64,000 nucleotides of DNA from Ottelia alismoides. Its lineage: Eukaryota; Streptophyta; Magnoliopsida; Alismatales; Hydrocharitaceae. Position numbers and translations under genes: made by a program. The number at the start of each line of letters is the position of its first letter. The stretch's first letter is position 1. Below, piece after piece: positions 51,101 to 62,080 of the stretch. A model generated the notes under the pieces. The model worked only from the letters and a program-made list of their open reading frames with translations. It did not search any database and was not told where the DNA came from. Location of the stretch: positions 310,001 to 374,000 of the forward strand of contig JAZKJV010002623.1 in the NCBI GenBank assembly GCA_037367405.1, given 5' to 3'.

Positions 51101-52485
51101 TCACTTCTTATTAACAATAGCGGCGATTGCACGCCATGGATAGCAATTTCTTTATATCACTTTAATAGGGATGGTTCCAACTTGTGGGTATCCCTTTCCA
51201 CTATTAGAGAAAACCTTACTATGACACCATTTGTAGCATCCTAGGCATACAATCGACCCATTATCAAGGAAGGATGATGCTCACAACTTGTTAGGCATGA
51301 GATCAATTAGACCTATTGTCCATCGCATCAAATGCCTAAGACCAAATTATGCTATAATAATCCTCCTCTCTTATTACCTACTCTTATACTTGATGAGTAC
51401 TAGGTGTGGAGACTGTGTTTAGCGTGTTTTAACCTCCCTCACTTATATCCATAAAGACATCATGTGATAATGACCCCTGACTTAATCTTAATAATAGTTG
51501 TGGTTGCATGCTTTAGAAAAATCTTATCTTCCTATCTCTTTAGTAGGGATGGCTCAAGCTTCTTGGGTATCTTTTCCACTATTAGATTTTTTAACATTGC
51601 TTTCATATCACTTTTTAACATCACGTGCTTATTCTGTTATTGAGGATAACTTGTCCTGATAACTTGTTAGGATCAGGGGTGATGCTCACGCTTCCTGTAG
51701 TGAGGAGTGCATACAAGTTCAAGAGCATTGCAAATTGAGGAGGTTGGATTCTACTTTTGTTATATTTATATAAATTTGTATTACTTTTTGGATAAATAAT
51801 GGAAAATCATGTAATAGTAGAAGCACTTTACTATTTTTGAGTAGTAGACGTGTAATATATCCATAAATAAAATTATCATATTCTGCTTTACTTTTACATT
51901 TTCTACTACAAATAATATAAGATATTGGATCTATATCTTATGTGGTTTGTAGCTTATGCTTAACACTCGAATGTATAATCTCGCCATCGCATGATGAGTA
52001 AGATCTTGGAGGTAAAACAAGCTCGCATACCTCGAGTGAGGCTGCTTGTTAGGTTTAGATGGGTTGCATTGACTTGATGGTGCGCCAATCACTATAAGCA
52101 CCAAATAATATGTAGATTATATTCTAACATTACATTTTTTTCTTTTATTACTTTGACCCTTCCATTCATTCACATATAATTAATTTAAATCTTAGTCCAA
52201 CCTAAGCATTCAATCACCAATAAAAATATATGGTTTGTAACGTTTAGCTAATTAGATTGTATTTAGTAGAATCGCAACAAAAATTTTGATCCATTAATTT
52301 CATGCAACTTATACGATTTTCATGACATCACTTCGACATCAAGCTGGATCTTGATCAATATAATTACTCTCCCTAATTCAGTTTGGGTCTTGGTTAATTG
52401 GATTTAATAGCATTCACTAATGTTATACAAAAAAGTAATATATTAATTGTGGACTATATATATGAATTATGAGCTCTTAGTTGCT
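48176..52485. other. AT-rich spacer without a gene
   Basis: No convincing coding frame was found. Part of it (about 49,100-49,450) has the look of an old LTR. The only clear structure is a set of diverged repeats at 50.1-51.7 kb. Confidence 0.5.
50090..51700. repeat. Diverged direct repeats (three full copies and a partial)
   Basis: The pattern 'aacTTGTTAGGc..gat', about 40 bp later 'AAATGCTTAAGaCTAAGtT', then 'AATcCTCCTcTcTTATgACC', then 'GAgTAcTAgaTGtGgGAct' and 'TTTcAACCTCcCtCAC' recurs at about 50,125-50,280, 50,920-51,060 and 51,275-51,450; the opening words occur again at 51,660. Spacing is irregular (about 800 and 350 bp), so this is not a simple satellite. Confidence 0.65.
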
Positions 52486-52730
52486 TCAGCGAAAGCCATA
52501 CTAACATTCACATATATGCTGAATATGTGTCAAATGTTTTTCCTTGATAACTTTGTCATAACATTCATCCACGATGTCTCAGTGTACTCTCAAGACGAGA
52601 CAATTGATACATTTGTGGATGGTGTCCATAATATAATAAGGTAGATGTGGTTATGCAAAGTATCACAAGTATGCATTCTAGTTGCAGAAAGTGGCATTCC
52701 TAGCATGTCACGTTGGATTAGTTTTGGCCT
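52486..52730 (+). pseudogene. Gypsy chromovirus-type RT fragment
   Basis: About 80 codons survive. TFTYMLNMCQMFF, FLDNFVITFIHDVSVYSQDE and, after a gap with a frameshift, YAKYHKYAF, stop, LQKVAFLACHV line up with the RT palm from the second half of the catalytic box onward. The catalytic box reads FIHD, so its first Asp is lost. No LTR or other domain lies nearby. This is an old scrap. Confidence 0.75.
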
Positions 52731-53181
52731 TTTGCAAATTAAAGTTACATTGATAAATGGGAGATTATGTAATTTCTGATGCATGTATTACGAATGGATG
52801 ATGTGATTAAATAATTTAAACACATCAAGAGGTGCAAGTAAACTAAAAGAATGACATACAATTCCATGGTTCAAAAGAACCCATGATGGATCAAGCCACA
52901 TAACTCCAATATATTTGTAGATGCAATGTTTTACTCCCCCATAATATCTGGTTGAGGTTAAGTTCACACATTCACATATCAAAACATCGATGACAAATGT
53001 GTATCCTTACCATTCTAGCCCTTGAAGAAAACCATGATCTAGTGCTTGTTTCTCCATCTTCCCAACTTCCAAATATAGCTCAAAAATGGATGAAGGTCGA
53101 AAACTGCTCAAGTCCTACCTTAACCCAAAAGAAGACCATATAAGACAATACGTCGCACAAAAGACCCTCCCTTTGACGCTT

Positions 53182-53218
<37 letters not shown>
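53182..53218. repeat. (TC)n(AT)n compound microsatellite
   Basis: About 9 TC units run directly into about 9 AT units. Confidence 0.95.
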
Positions 53219-53219
<1 letters not shown>

Positions 53220-53428
53220 TGGAAAAGATATGTTGGGTAAGTGAAACCATGGTTAGAACTCTTGATGGAAGATCATATTTTCAACAACCTAATGGCCACC
53301 CATACTTAAATTGTGTTGTGACCAAGAACCAAGTGAATTTAAAAAAAATTAATGAGGTCGTTTGCGGCAACCTAATAAAAATGTTACCCGATTGGGCGTC
53401 AAATGTACGGAATTTAAAAACAAAAAGT

Positions 53429-53480
53429 GGATATTTACACCCATAACCCTGAGTAATCTCGTAATTACCCCAGGACCCTG
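53429..53480 (+). repeat. Left terminal inverted repeat
   Basis: The first 29 bases match the right end exactly in inverted orientation; after a 4-base difference, GTAATTACCCCAGGA also matches. Confidence 0.85.
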
Positions 53481-54114
53481 CGCAAGCACGAATTAGACCC
53501 AAAACCCCGAATAATGTTTAACCCTTACATTACATAACCCTGAGTCAACTTCCATCCATTTTACCGTTAACTATTGACGGTATCCGTTTATGTATTTTAT
53601 ATTTATACCCTTTAAGTTTCTATTATTTACAAAAAGGTTCATTTATCATTTTCCCTCCTCCACCTTATCCTCTTCCTCCTCCAAGCAGCACCCACCACCT
53701 CCTCCAAGCAGCAAGCTCCTCCGACAACCTCCTCCTCTCCCCTTCGACCTCCAAGCAGCACCCACCATCCCAGGTCCACCCGCCCCCTCGTGCCTCCGCC
53801 TGCAGCCCCCCTCCCCCGCGCGCCTTCGCCAGTAGCCCCCCTCCCCCGCGTGACTCCTCCCACCCCCTCCGCAGCCCCGGACGATGCCTCCCCTGCCCCC
53901 ATTCCAATAGGGCCCCCCACCTCTGCCTGCCAGCTCCATACCCACCCCCCACTCGCGTGAACCCGACAAGCTGCAACCACACCAGGTCGATGGAGGCATG
54001 GGCGAAGGAGATGGACGAGGGCAGCGGTGGAGGGTGCAATGACGGAGGTCGAAGGGTGCGTCGGTTATGGTGCAGGTCGCTGGAGACGGGGGTGCGGAGG
54101 GGGATATTTACACC

Positions 54115-54450
54115 CGACCGCCTGCGATCTCCGACCCGGACGCCCTGCCTCCCTCGCCTGCAACCCCCCGACTCCCCTGCCTCCAACGCACCCCCAACGG
54201 CACCCCCCACCCCCCCAATCGCCTGCAACCTCTCGCCCCGACCCCCCGCTTCCAATTGCCTGCAACCCACCCCACCCCCGCCTCCGATCTCCTGCAACCC
54301 ACCCCACCTCCCGCCTTTAATCGCCTGCACCCCCTCCCCCTACCTGCAATCCCCTGCCTCCATTGCTCGGACCCCTGCCTCCATCGCCTGCAAACCCCTC
54401 TCCCCTCACATGAACCCCCCACCTCCACCGCCTGCAATCTTGCCCCCCAC
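54115..54450 (+). repeat. CGCCTGCAACCC minisatellite inside the MULE
   Basis: About nine degenerate units with the core CGCCTGCAACCC or close variants (for example CTCCTGCAACCC and CGCCTGCACCCC) recur every 25-40 bp, separated by C-rich spacers. Further right a 24-bp block (core GTGCATCACCCGCCTGTGC) occurs twice, near 54,505 and 54,612. Confidence 0.7.
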
Positions 54451-54804
54451 ACCATCGGCTGTGCTGCCCCCACCCCCTCCCGCGCCGCCTCCTTCAAAGC
54501 CACCTCTCCGTGCATCACCCGCCTGTGCCGCCCCCCGCCTCATCCTCTCCCACGCCGCCTCTCGCCTCCTCCCCTCCCGCGCCGCCCCCCGCCTCTTCCC
54601 CTCCTGCACCAGCTCTCCGTGCATCACCCGCCTGTGCAAGCTCCAAAGCCATGTACTCTTTTTTAATTAATCTGGACCGTTGGATCACGAATGGGTTAGA
54701 TTAACTCATCCCTCTGGTTGAGTTAATGACATAAACTAATGGAAGGTTATATATGTAAAACGGAATGATTACTCATGGTCTTGGGTGAATTTAGTGATTA
54801 TCGA

Positions 54805-54855
54805 GGGTTCCTGGGGTAATTACCATATTACTCAGGGTTATGGGTGTAAATATCC
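54805..54855 (-). repeat. Right terminal inverted repeat
   Basis: Inverted partner of the left repeat, ending GGGTGTAAATATCC. Confidence 0.85.
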
Positions 54856-54865
54856 CAAACAAAAA

Positions 54866-55360
54866 AGGGGCGAGTGCGGCCAATTTCTTCGTTCACCGTA
54901 CCCGTCCACTGGTCCACCGCCGCTGGAGCCTCTCTCCGCCCCTCGACCGGCCTCTTCCGCCGCTGCCGCCCAGGTGACCTCTCTGCTTCGTTTCTCTCCC
55001 TCCGCCTCTTCCTCCCCTGCCCCTCGTCGACCAACCTTCTCATCTTCCTCATGTTCATCGTACCTCCCCATGCACCTCCAACCCTTTCCGCCCGTCGTCT
55101 TGCCTCCTCATACACCTCCTCTCCTCTCCTTCCTCACGCACCTCATCCCCCCTCGTCCACCTCCAGCCATTTCCTCCTCCCCTCCCCACTAGCTTCGCTT
55201 CCTCTAATTCCAACACCTGCCACTTTCTGGGCTATAATGTAGGGCTGCATATCAGAAGCATCTAGCTGCTAGTTAGGCTTTGGCAACATCTACGACAACG
55301 ACTGAGCTATGCTCTGTCTCTCGAATTGAGTTTGATGACCTCCTTCAGAATTGACATAGT
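54866..55360 (+). other. CT/GC-rich stretch, gene-promoter-like, no gene called
   Basis: The composition resembles the 5' end of a plant gene: GC-rich leader, CT-rich run, and a possible donor CCGCCCAG|GTGACC near 54,972. The frames at 54,785-55,242 are Pro/Ser-rich and overlap in several phases, so I treat them as composition artefacts. It could be a relic promoter or more captured DNA. Confidence 0.35.
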
Positions 55361-55740
55361 ATGGCATCCCAACCACCTATGCTGCCACCATTTGTACAGG
55401 ATAGCCAGACAGGGCCAGCTTTGCTCACCCCTGATCTACCCATCGCAAATAACACCATATGTTTAACGTGTGTAGATGTTGATTGTCATTTGTGGAACGT
55501 TTTCCAGCTTGAAAATTGACCCCTTTGCCATCTGGATGCACCATTTCAGTTGCTGATGGTAGTCATTCCTTGGTTAATAGTGACGGGAGGTACATGCCCC
55601 CAAACGTCCAGATAAACGAGTTTTTCCTTGCTCCAGATTTTCCTCTAAGGCTTATGTTTATCAATATAATCATGGACGAGTTATATTGTTCAATTATTGA
55701 GCTGTATTTGCTCCGGTCTCTTTAGTGTTTCGGATAAAAC
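55361..55740 (+). pseudogene. Copia pol fragment around the protease
   Basis: The frame at 55,516-55,725 contains LPSGCTISVADGSHSLV, then FFLAPDFPLRLMFIN and LYCSI, in the order typical of the Copia region between protease and the pre-integrase part (an ISVADGS word, a VP.FPL.L.S word and an L.CS word). The upstream frame from an ATG at 55,361 (MASQPPMLPPFVQDSQTG) is in a different phase and is less sure. No RT or integrase follows. This is a scrap. Confidence 0.6.
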
Positions 55741-56039
55741 TGGAAGGCTAGCTGATTGGCTCAGGGTTTTATGGTGTTCTTCAATTTCCTTATGCATGCT
55801 CAGAAATTATAATTGCGATAGCTTCTTTCAACTATCAGTAGCATCTTTAAGTTGGTAGAAGAAAAATTAAATTGTTGTTTAATATTGTCGAGATAACGAG
55901 AATTCTTATTTTGTAGTTCTCTGTTTAATGTAATTGTTATTAGTGTATTATTTTTCCACCCCTCACTATACACAGAATATCAGATTGCTCATATAATACC
56001 TCTATGTTTTCTCCTAACATGTTTGTCAAAATATGAAAT

Positions 56040-56330
56040 GTAGAAGCAAATCAAAGGAAGAATAGGAAAAATAAGAATACTCGTACATGGAACCCTACTC
56101 CTTAAGGAACGGGATGAAATCACGGGAGAACGCGTCACAAGGCTGGATATTTCATTGTGTTTTCTCTCAATGAGTACATGAGTGGGGGTCTTAGCCCTAC
56201 TGACACATCAGAGTTCCACCAATAGATGACACATGGCTAGACATGAGGGTGTGGTAATTCGACCCTAGAGAGATCCAATTACCCATCTCTATTTTCTAGT
56301 ACTCTCCCTCAAGCTGGAGCATGCGTTGCT
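56040..56330 (-). mobile_element. Copia LTR with pol end and polypurine tract
   Basis: On the minus strand, GCTCCAGCTTGAGGGAGAGTA (56,300-56,320) is the standard Copia pol end plus polypurine tract, normally ending GAGGGGGAGTG at the LTR start. The following minus-strand sequence (from 56,299 leftward) has LTR-like composition to about 56,040. The LTR start appears mutated from TGTTAG to TACTAG. The outer end is uncertain. Confidence 0.55.
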
Positions 56331-57429
56331 CAGCTTGGACAAATAAAAAGAAGGCATTACATACTGAATACATGACACCATGGACAATACTGACTTAATG
56401 CATACTGAGACGGTTGTTGTTGATGACATTGCTTGTCATGTCATGCTGGAGTGGAGGAGCCGGAGAGATGGAGTGTGAATGACGATTCGTAGAGAAATCT
56501 GGATCAATAATGTGCTTGCGTGCTCTGTATTTGCATTGATTAGAGTCAACCGTGTTGAAATGACTCTCCTTCATGGAGTACTCTGACCTACAACATGTGA
56601 AAGACTGCGCAACATGTGTAAGACTGAATACTGCTCATTCTATCTAAAAGGCTGAACAAAAGAAAGCCATAGAATTATCCATACGTAAATGTCAATTCTC
56701 TCTTATAGTTATAGGAACCTTGAAATGATCTCATGCTGGAGTTCACGGTCGTTGAAGGACGAAGTCTGCACTGATTATAATGAGACTCTCTCAAAAGAAC
56801 TTTGAGAAGATGGGTCACTCGAATATAGAGTACTTTTAAACAGTGATACTCGACCAAATTGGAAGAATAAATGAAGAGGGGGATTAACAAGACACTCCCC
56901 ACTTTTTTAAACCAACGCCTCTCTTGTTTCTCCTTTTCTTAATCATCCCCCTTTTTAAAATTTCATCCCCTTTTTCATGATCTGTTCACTTCCCTTGTTT
57001 TAAGCCATACTATTTTCATTTTTTATGGCATGTAGCCTCATTTCCAAAGCACACCGTTGGACCCAAAATAAATGACATGATAAATAAAGGGACCAAGCCC
57101 AATGTTGCATCAGATTCCTTTCTTCTAAAAAAAATAAGAAACACGTGGGGACCCGTTATCTCTTTTTTAATTATAAATTTTTATTCTGTTGCAACCCTTC
57201 CCCCTCTCTCTTTTTTCTCAGTCTGCAACCTTTTTTTTGACAGATTCCATTGCCCTCAATTTTTCCACTAAAGCTCAACATCGCTTCATAGTCATGGATG
57301 TGCAATAAAAGGGTTGGTAAAGGAAAATATGGTTCACAATATCATTAAATTAAATGGTAGAATCTTCAATTGAAGTAAGCAAGCTGCATGGAGAAGGTTT
57401 TTTGAGATTTTATCTTGGGTAGCAGAAGT
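56331..57429. other. Spacer without a recognised gene
   Basis: No domain is seen in any frame. The minus-strand frame at 56,675-56,902 carries no known motif. Confidence 0.45.
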
Positions 57430-59035
57430 GCAAACGATATATGGGAGACAATAGCATCTTGTATTCGAAGGATAGTCAAAGAGATGCTAAACGAGTCAAA
57501 GGAATGTATTTCAAGCCAAAAGGAGACTTGGTGGCGGAGTGAAAGGATGCAATAGGAGATTACAATTAAAAGAGCCTGCTTTAAAGCTATGTATAAGGAT
57601 ACGACAGAGGAAACTATCACAAACTACAAAATAGAGAAGAAGGAAGAAAAAACACTGTAAGTAAAGCTAAGTCAGAAGCTTATGAAGGTTTATAAAAAAT
57701 CTTGACTCTAAGGAGGGTTAGAAGGATATATTCAGATTGGTCAAAGCAAGAGAAAGAAAGTTCAAAGATCTTTCTCAAGTGAGACGCATTAAGAATGAGG
57801 AAGGGCACATGCTTGTTACTCAGAAGGTTTGAAGACTAGATGGAAACAATATTTCTGTAAGCTTTTCATTGGGGAAGGAATAGAGAGATCACTTTGGGAG
57901 ATCTAGCTAGTAGTTAAAGTTACTTGAATCGTACGAGCTATAGACGAATACAAATGAGGGAAGTAGAGGAGATTTTATGTAGGACATGATGACATTCTAT
58001 AGAAGTTTAGAGAGTTCTACACGATCATGGTTTGACTTGACTCACAAATTTATTTAATATTCATTGGCGTAGTAAGAAAATACCTGAAGAATGGAGGAGA
58101 AGCATCGTGATGCCTCTTTATAAGAATAGATGCCTCTTTATAAGAATAAAAAGAGACATTTAAAATTGTTCGAATTATTGAGGTATCAAGTTGATTAGTC
58201 ATACTATGAAAATTTGGGAACGTGTAATTGAAAGAAGGTTGATGCAAGCTTCCCAAGTAAAAGTAAACCAATACATGCTAGGTTGCTTAACTATTGAAGC
58301 TATCCATTTGTCGAGGAGAACAATGAAGATTTATAAAGCTAAGAGGAAGAACCTCCATATCATTTTTATTGATTTGGAGAATGCTTATGATTATGTCCTA
58401 TGGAAGATATTGTGGAGAAATATGAAGAAGCGACAAGTACCTATCCTATACATTAACCTTATAAAGGATTGTATGATGGTGGTGCTTCATCTTGTGTAAG
58501 GATCCAATCTGGGAAGATTAGCCGCACTGGTCTACATAAAGGTTCAGCTTTGAGTCCATTCCTTTTGACTTTGATCATGGACGAGTTGATTATACCTTGG
58601 TGTATATTATTCGTTGGTGATATTGCGTTGATTGATGATATTAGAGATGAGCAAAAAAGAAGCTTGAGGTTTGGAGACAAACCTTCGAGACTAAAGGATT
58701 TCGTATAAGTAGGGTTAAGACTGAATATATGGAGTGCACTTTTGATGGAAGCAATGTTGTAGGAATTGAGGTGAAGATTGGTGGTGATACTTGATATCTA
58801 TTTCATAACATGATAGGGAAATTGATGGAGATGTTACTCACATAATTAATGTAGATTGTTTAAAGTGTAGAGGTGTCTCTATTGTTATATGTGATAAGAA
58901 AATCCCTTTGAAAGTCAAAGGAGAGTTTTATAAAGCACTCGTGCGATATGCTATGCTCTATGGATATGAATGTTGGCTTGTGAACCATAAACATGTACGG
59001 AGAACGACAATAGAAGAAATGAAAGATTGGTGATG
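57430..59035 (+). pseudogene. RTE-type LINE fragment 1 (linker, RT and C-terminal part)
   Basis: The translated pieces follow the plant RTE order: KSKESWWWSERVQEA-like text near 57,510, a Lys/Glu-rich linker, MPLYKN near 58,110, SHTMKIWERVIERRL (58,199), IFIDLENAYDYV (58,360), GLHKGSALSPFLLTLIMDEL (58,527), and a catalytic box decayed to FVGDIALIDD near 58,605. After that come GEIDG-like and FYKALV.YAMLYG-like text to about 59,030. Many stops and frameshifts are present, the 5' end with the endonuclease is missing, and there is no clear tail. Confidence 0.82.
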
Positions 59036-59066
59036 ATGACAATAAGAAGAAAGTTTTCAAAGTAAA

Positions 59067-59713
59067 CTGATGAGTCACACTATGATAATTTGGGAGCATG
59101 TTATCGAAAGAAGGTTGAGGCAAGTTTCCAAAGTAAAAGAAAATCAATTTGGATTCATGCCAGGTCGCTCAACTATTGAAGCCATCCATTTGCTGAGGAG
59201 AACAATGGAGATTTATAGAGCTAAAAGGAAGAACCTCCATATGATCTTTATTATTTCAAAAAGGCTTATGATTCTGTCCCACGAGAGATATTATGGAGAG
59301 TTTTGGAGAAGAGACAAGTACTTATCGTATACATTAACCTCATAATGGATATGTATGATAGGGCTTTATCTTGTGTAAGGATCTCATCTAGGAAGATTGA
59401 CTATTTTGACACCAACATTGGTTTACATCAAGGTTCAACTTTGAGTCCATTTCTTTTTATTTTGATTACGTATGAGTTGACAAGTCACATTCATGATGAG
59501 TTGCCTTGGTGTATGTTATTTGTTGATGATATTGTGCTGATTGACGAGACTAGAGATGGAGTAAATGAGAAGCTTGAGGTATGGAGACATGCATTGGAGA
59601 CTAAAGGATTTGTATAAGTAGGGCTAAGACGGAATATATGGAATGCACCTTTGATGGAAGCAATGATGAAGGAATCAAGGTGAAGATTGGTGATGATAAC
59701 ATTCAAAAGAGAT
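59067..59713 (+). pseudogene. RTE-type LINE fragment 2 (RT)
   Basis: The RT section is repeated: MSHTMIIWEHVIERRL, FGFMPGRSTIEAIHLLRRTM, GLHQGSTLSPFLFILITYEL, and an intact catalytic word LFVDDIVLIDETRDG near 59,517. It starts within 35 bp of the end of fragment 1 and stops abruptly near 59,713. It is a separate, better-kept copy, not a continuation. Confidence 0.82.
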
Positions 59714-60075
59714 TGGGGAGGATGAGGCAGGGAGCGAGAGCGGGAGCGTGGTCGTGGGAGGGGGAAGGCATCGCGAGTTTGGCACGAGGTTTGCAGGGCC
59801 GGGGTGGAGAGAGCTGCTATGTCTCGGGCTCCGGGCGGAACGGGGGTTGCAAGGGTGGGCTGTGCTGCGGGGGGGAGGGGGCTCGCAGGGGAGAGCGGTC
59901 GGCATGGTTTTGGCCGGAGGCATCGAGGGGCCTGGCGATGAGGAAAGCTGGGTTGTGGTCTCCCATCGGAAGCCTGGGCGCAGGTGCTTCCGGTGCGGGG
60001 GGCATGGGTGCTTTGGCATTATCATCTCAATTAATAGAATATTATCTTGATTTCCCCCCAAAAAGAATTTTATCT
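59714..60075. other. GC-rich block replacing the LINE 3' end
   Basis: Composition changes sharply at 59,714 from AT-rich LINE to about 65% GC, then back at about 60,015. One plus-strand frame ends RRCFRCGGHGCF, which faintly resembles a zinc knuckle but has the wrong spacing. I do not recognise it. It may be a captured exon or a piece of another LINE's ORF1. Confidence 0.35.
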
Positions 60076-60570
60076 TGACTTAAAGAGTTAAATATTGTTC
60101 GGAAAGGTTCATAGTCAATAAAAATTATATTTGACATCTGATTCATTGAGATGACTTAAAGTGGTTTTAATTTTTATATTAGATATCTAAATATCAAGTC
60201 ACTATACATGGTCTATATAATCTCCGTGATATTTTCTCCAAGCATTCGTGAATGCTACACATGAGTCCTAATTGGATTAGGATTCATACATTGAAAAATT
60301 GATAATCAAGATAGTAATTCCTATTATCATTGATTAATTATACGAGAATATGTAAATATGATTCAAATAGTCGATGTTTTATTATTTGTGGATATAAGTT
60401 TACAATAATTAATATTGACATTTTATTATTGGAGCTTATGTAAATATGATTCACATAATCAATTGATGTTAATGTGAATTGGATTCATATTCATTAAATA
60501 CATGTAATTAGATTTACATTTTGTTTTAGACTAATAAAGCGGACTCATTAATTTGGAGGATAATTTGCTG

Positions 60571-60587
60571 ATTAGCCCAAAGAGACA
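60571..60587. repeat. 17-bp target-site duplication of the LINE, left copy
   Basis: ATTAGCCCAAAGAGACA, repeated exactly at 61,790-61,806. Confidence 0.95.
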
Positions 60588-61789
60588 CAACAACAACAAA
60601 GCCTTTCCTCACATTAAGTAGGGTCGGTTACGTGGACTTTTTGCCTCCATTCAGATCTATGTTGGATTAATCTTTGACTTAGATCCAAAAAACTAAGATC
60701 CCTTCGTATAGACTCATTCCAACACTTATTGGGCCTTTCTCATCTTTCCTAGTTGGCTCAACATCTAAAACTCGCTTCTCATAACTGGTGTATCAGCCGA
60801 CCTCCTTTGCAGATAGCCAAACCACCTTAAGCGGTTTTCTCGTATCTTATCCTCGATCAGAGCTACACCAACTTTCCTTCTGATTGCATCATTCCGAATC
60901 CGATCTTGATGTGTGCACCCACAAATCTACCTTACCATTTTTCATTTCTACTACCACCATTCTCAGCACATGTCTATGGTTCACATGCCAACATTCAGAT
61001 CCATAGAGCATAGCAGGTCTCACAGCCGCTTTGTAAAACATTCCTTTGATTTTCAAAGGAATTTTCTTATCATCGAGAATAATAGAGGCTCCTTTCCACT
61101 TTAGCTAACTTGCATTTTTTCTATTAGTAAACATCTCCATCAATTTCCCCATCATGTTGCAAACTAGATCCCAAGTATCTAAAAGAATTTTATCTTCTGA
61201 ATGTTATCGTCACCAATCTTTACTTCAATTCTTTCACCATTGCTTCCATCAAAAGTACACTCCATATATTCAGTCTTAGCCCTATTTATACAAAATCCTT
61301 TAGTCTCCAATGCATGTCTTCAGACCTCAAGCTTCTCATTTGCTCCATCTCTAGTCTCATCAATCAACACAATATCATCTTCGATTAACATACACCAAGG
61401 TATCTCATCCTTAATGTGACTTGTCAACTCCTCCATAATCAAAATAAAAAGGAATGGACTCAAAGCTGAACCTTGATGCAACCCAATATTGATGTCAAAT
61501 TAACCACTCTTCCAGACTGGAGAGTCTGATCCTTACATAAGACGAAGCCCTATCATACATATCCTTTATGAGGTTAATGTATACGATATGTACTTGTCTC
61601 TTCTCCAAAATTCTCAACAATAAGGTCAACATGAATATATCCTTACCTTAGAATCGAGATTTTTGTACAAAACTTCATAAGCTTTTGACTTAGCTTCGCT
61701 TACATCATTCTTTGCTTCCTTCTTTGACATTTTGTAGCTTGTGACAGTTTCTTCTTTTCGATCCTTAGTCATAGCTTTAAAGCACTATA
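60588..61789 (-). mobile_element. RTE-type LINE fragment 3, 5'-truncated and internally deleted
   Basis: The minus strand ends in TTTGTTGTTGTTG, the tail typical of plant RTE elements, right at the duplication. Reading from the right, a linker piece (61,640-61,780) jumps straight to the middle of RT (near 61,625), so about 700 bp are missing compared with fragment 1. RT, the Cys-rich C-terminal part and the 3' UTR follow. Stops and frameshifts are many. A 17-bp perfect duplication shows target-primed insertion, with the internal gap present at insertion or arising later. Confidence 0.9.
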
Positions 61790-61806
61790 ATTAGCCCAAA
61801 GAGACA
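61790..61806. repeat. 17-bp target-site duplication of the LINE, right copy
   Basis: Exact partner of 60,571-60,587. Confidence 0.95.
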
Positions 61807-62070
61807 ATTGCGAATTATGTTCGTATGATAATTCAAGAACTACAATTATATAATTAAAAAATTATTTCAAGTGATAATCCTAGAATTATCGTGAAAATAA
61901 TTAGTGAATTATCTCAAATGATAATTCAATAATTATCAAAATGATAATTAGTAATTTTCAAGGGAGATAATTCTATAATTATCATAAACCAATCGCAATT
62001 TGAATTGGATAATGAATTTATTTTTAGTATAGAAAAATCTTCGCTATAACCTACAACCATCCACTCTATG

Positions 62071-62080
62071 GCTATAAAAG
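62071..62080 (+). promoter_or_regulatory. TATA box in the Copia-type LTR
   Basis: GCTATAAAAG is followed about 30 bp on by CT-rich leader sequence. A strong plant TATA match. Confidence 0.55.

Larger units (their letters stand above)
53427..54856. mobile_element. Mutator-like element without transposase (Pack-MULE-like)
   Basis: The ends are inverted repeats: GGATATTTACACCCATAACC at the left and its complement at the right, with about 50 bp nearly identical and weaker similarity out to about 150 bp. Flanks read AAACAAAAAG at 53,418 and AAACAAAAAAG at 54,857, consistent with the 9-bp duplication of Mutator elements, though low complexity weakens this. The interior (53,640-54,650) is very GC-rich and C-rich on the plus strand, unlike the AT-rich surroundings, and encodes no transposase. 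GC-rich cargo inside a MULE suggests captured gene DNA. Long Pro-rich plus-strand and Gly-rich minus-strand frames are composition effects. Confidence 0.75.

Noticed and set aside
53639..54670. Long overlapping open frames on both strands (up to 237 codons) in the GC-rich MULE interior
   Set aside because: They exist in several phases at once and encode Pro-rich or Gly-rich low-complexity text, as expected from C-rich DNA.
59748..60050. Zinc knuckle in RRCFRCGGHGCF
   Set aside because: Cys/His spacing does not fit CX2CX4HX4C, and the frame sits in a GC-rich block open in several phases.
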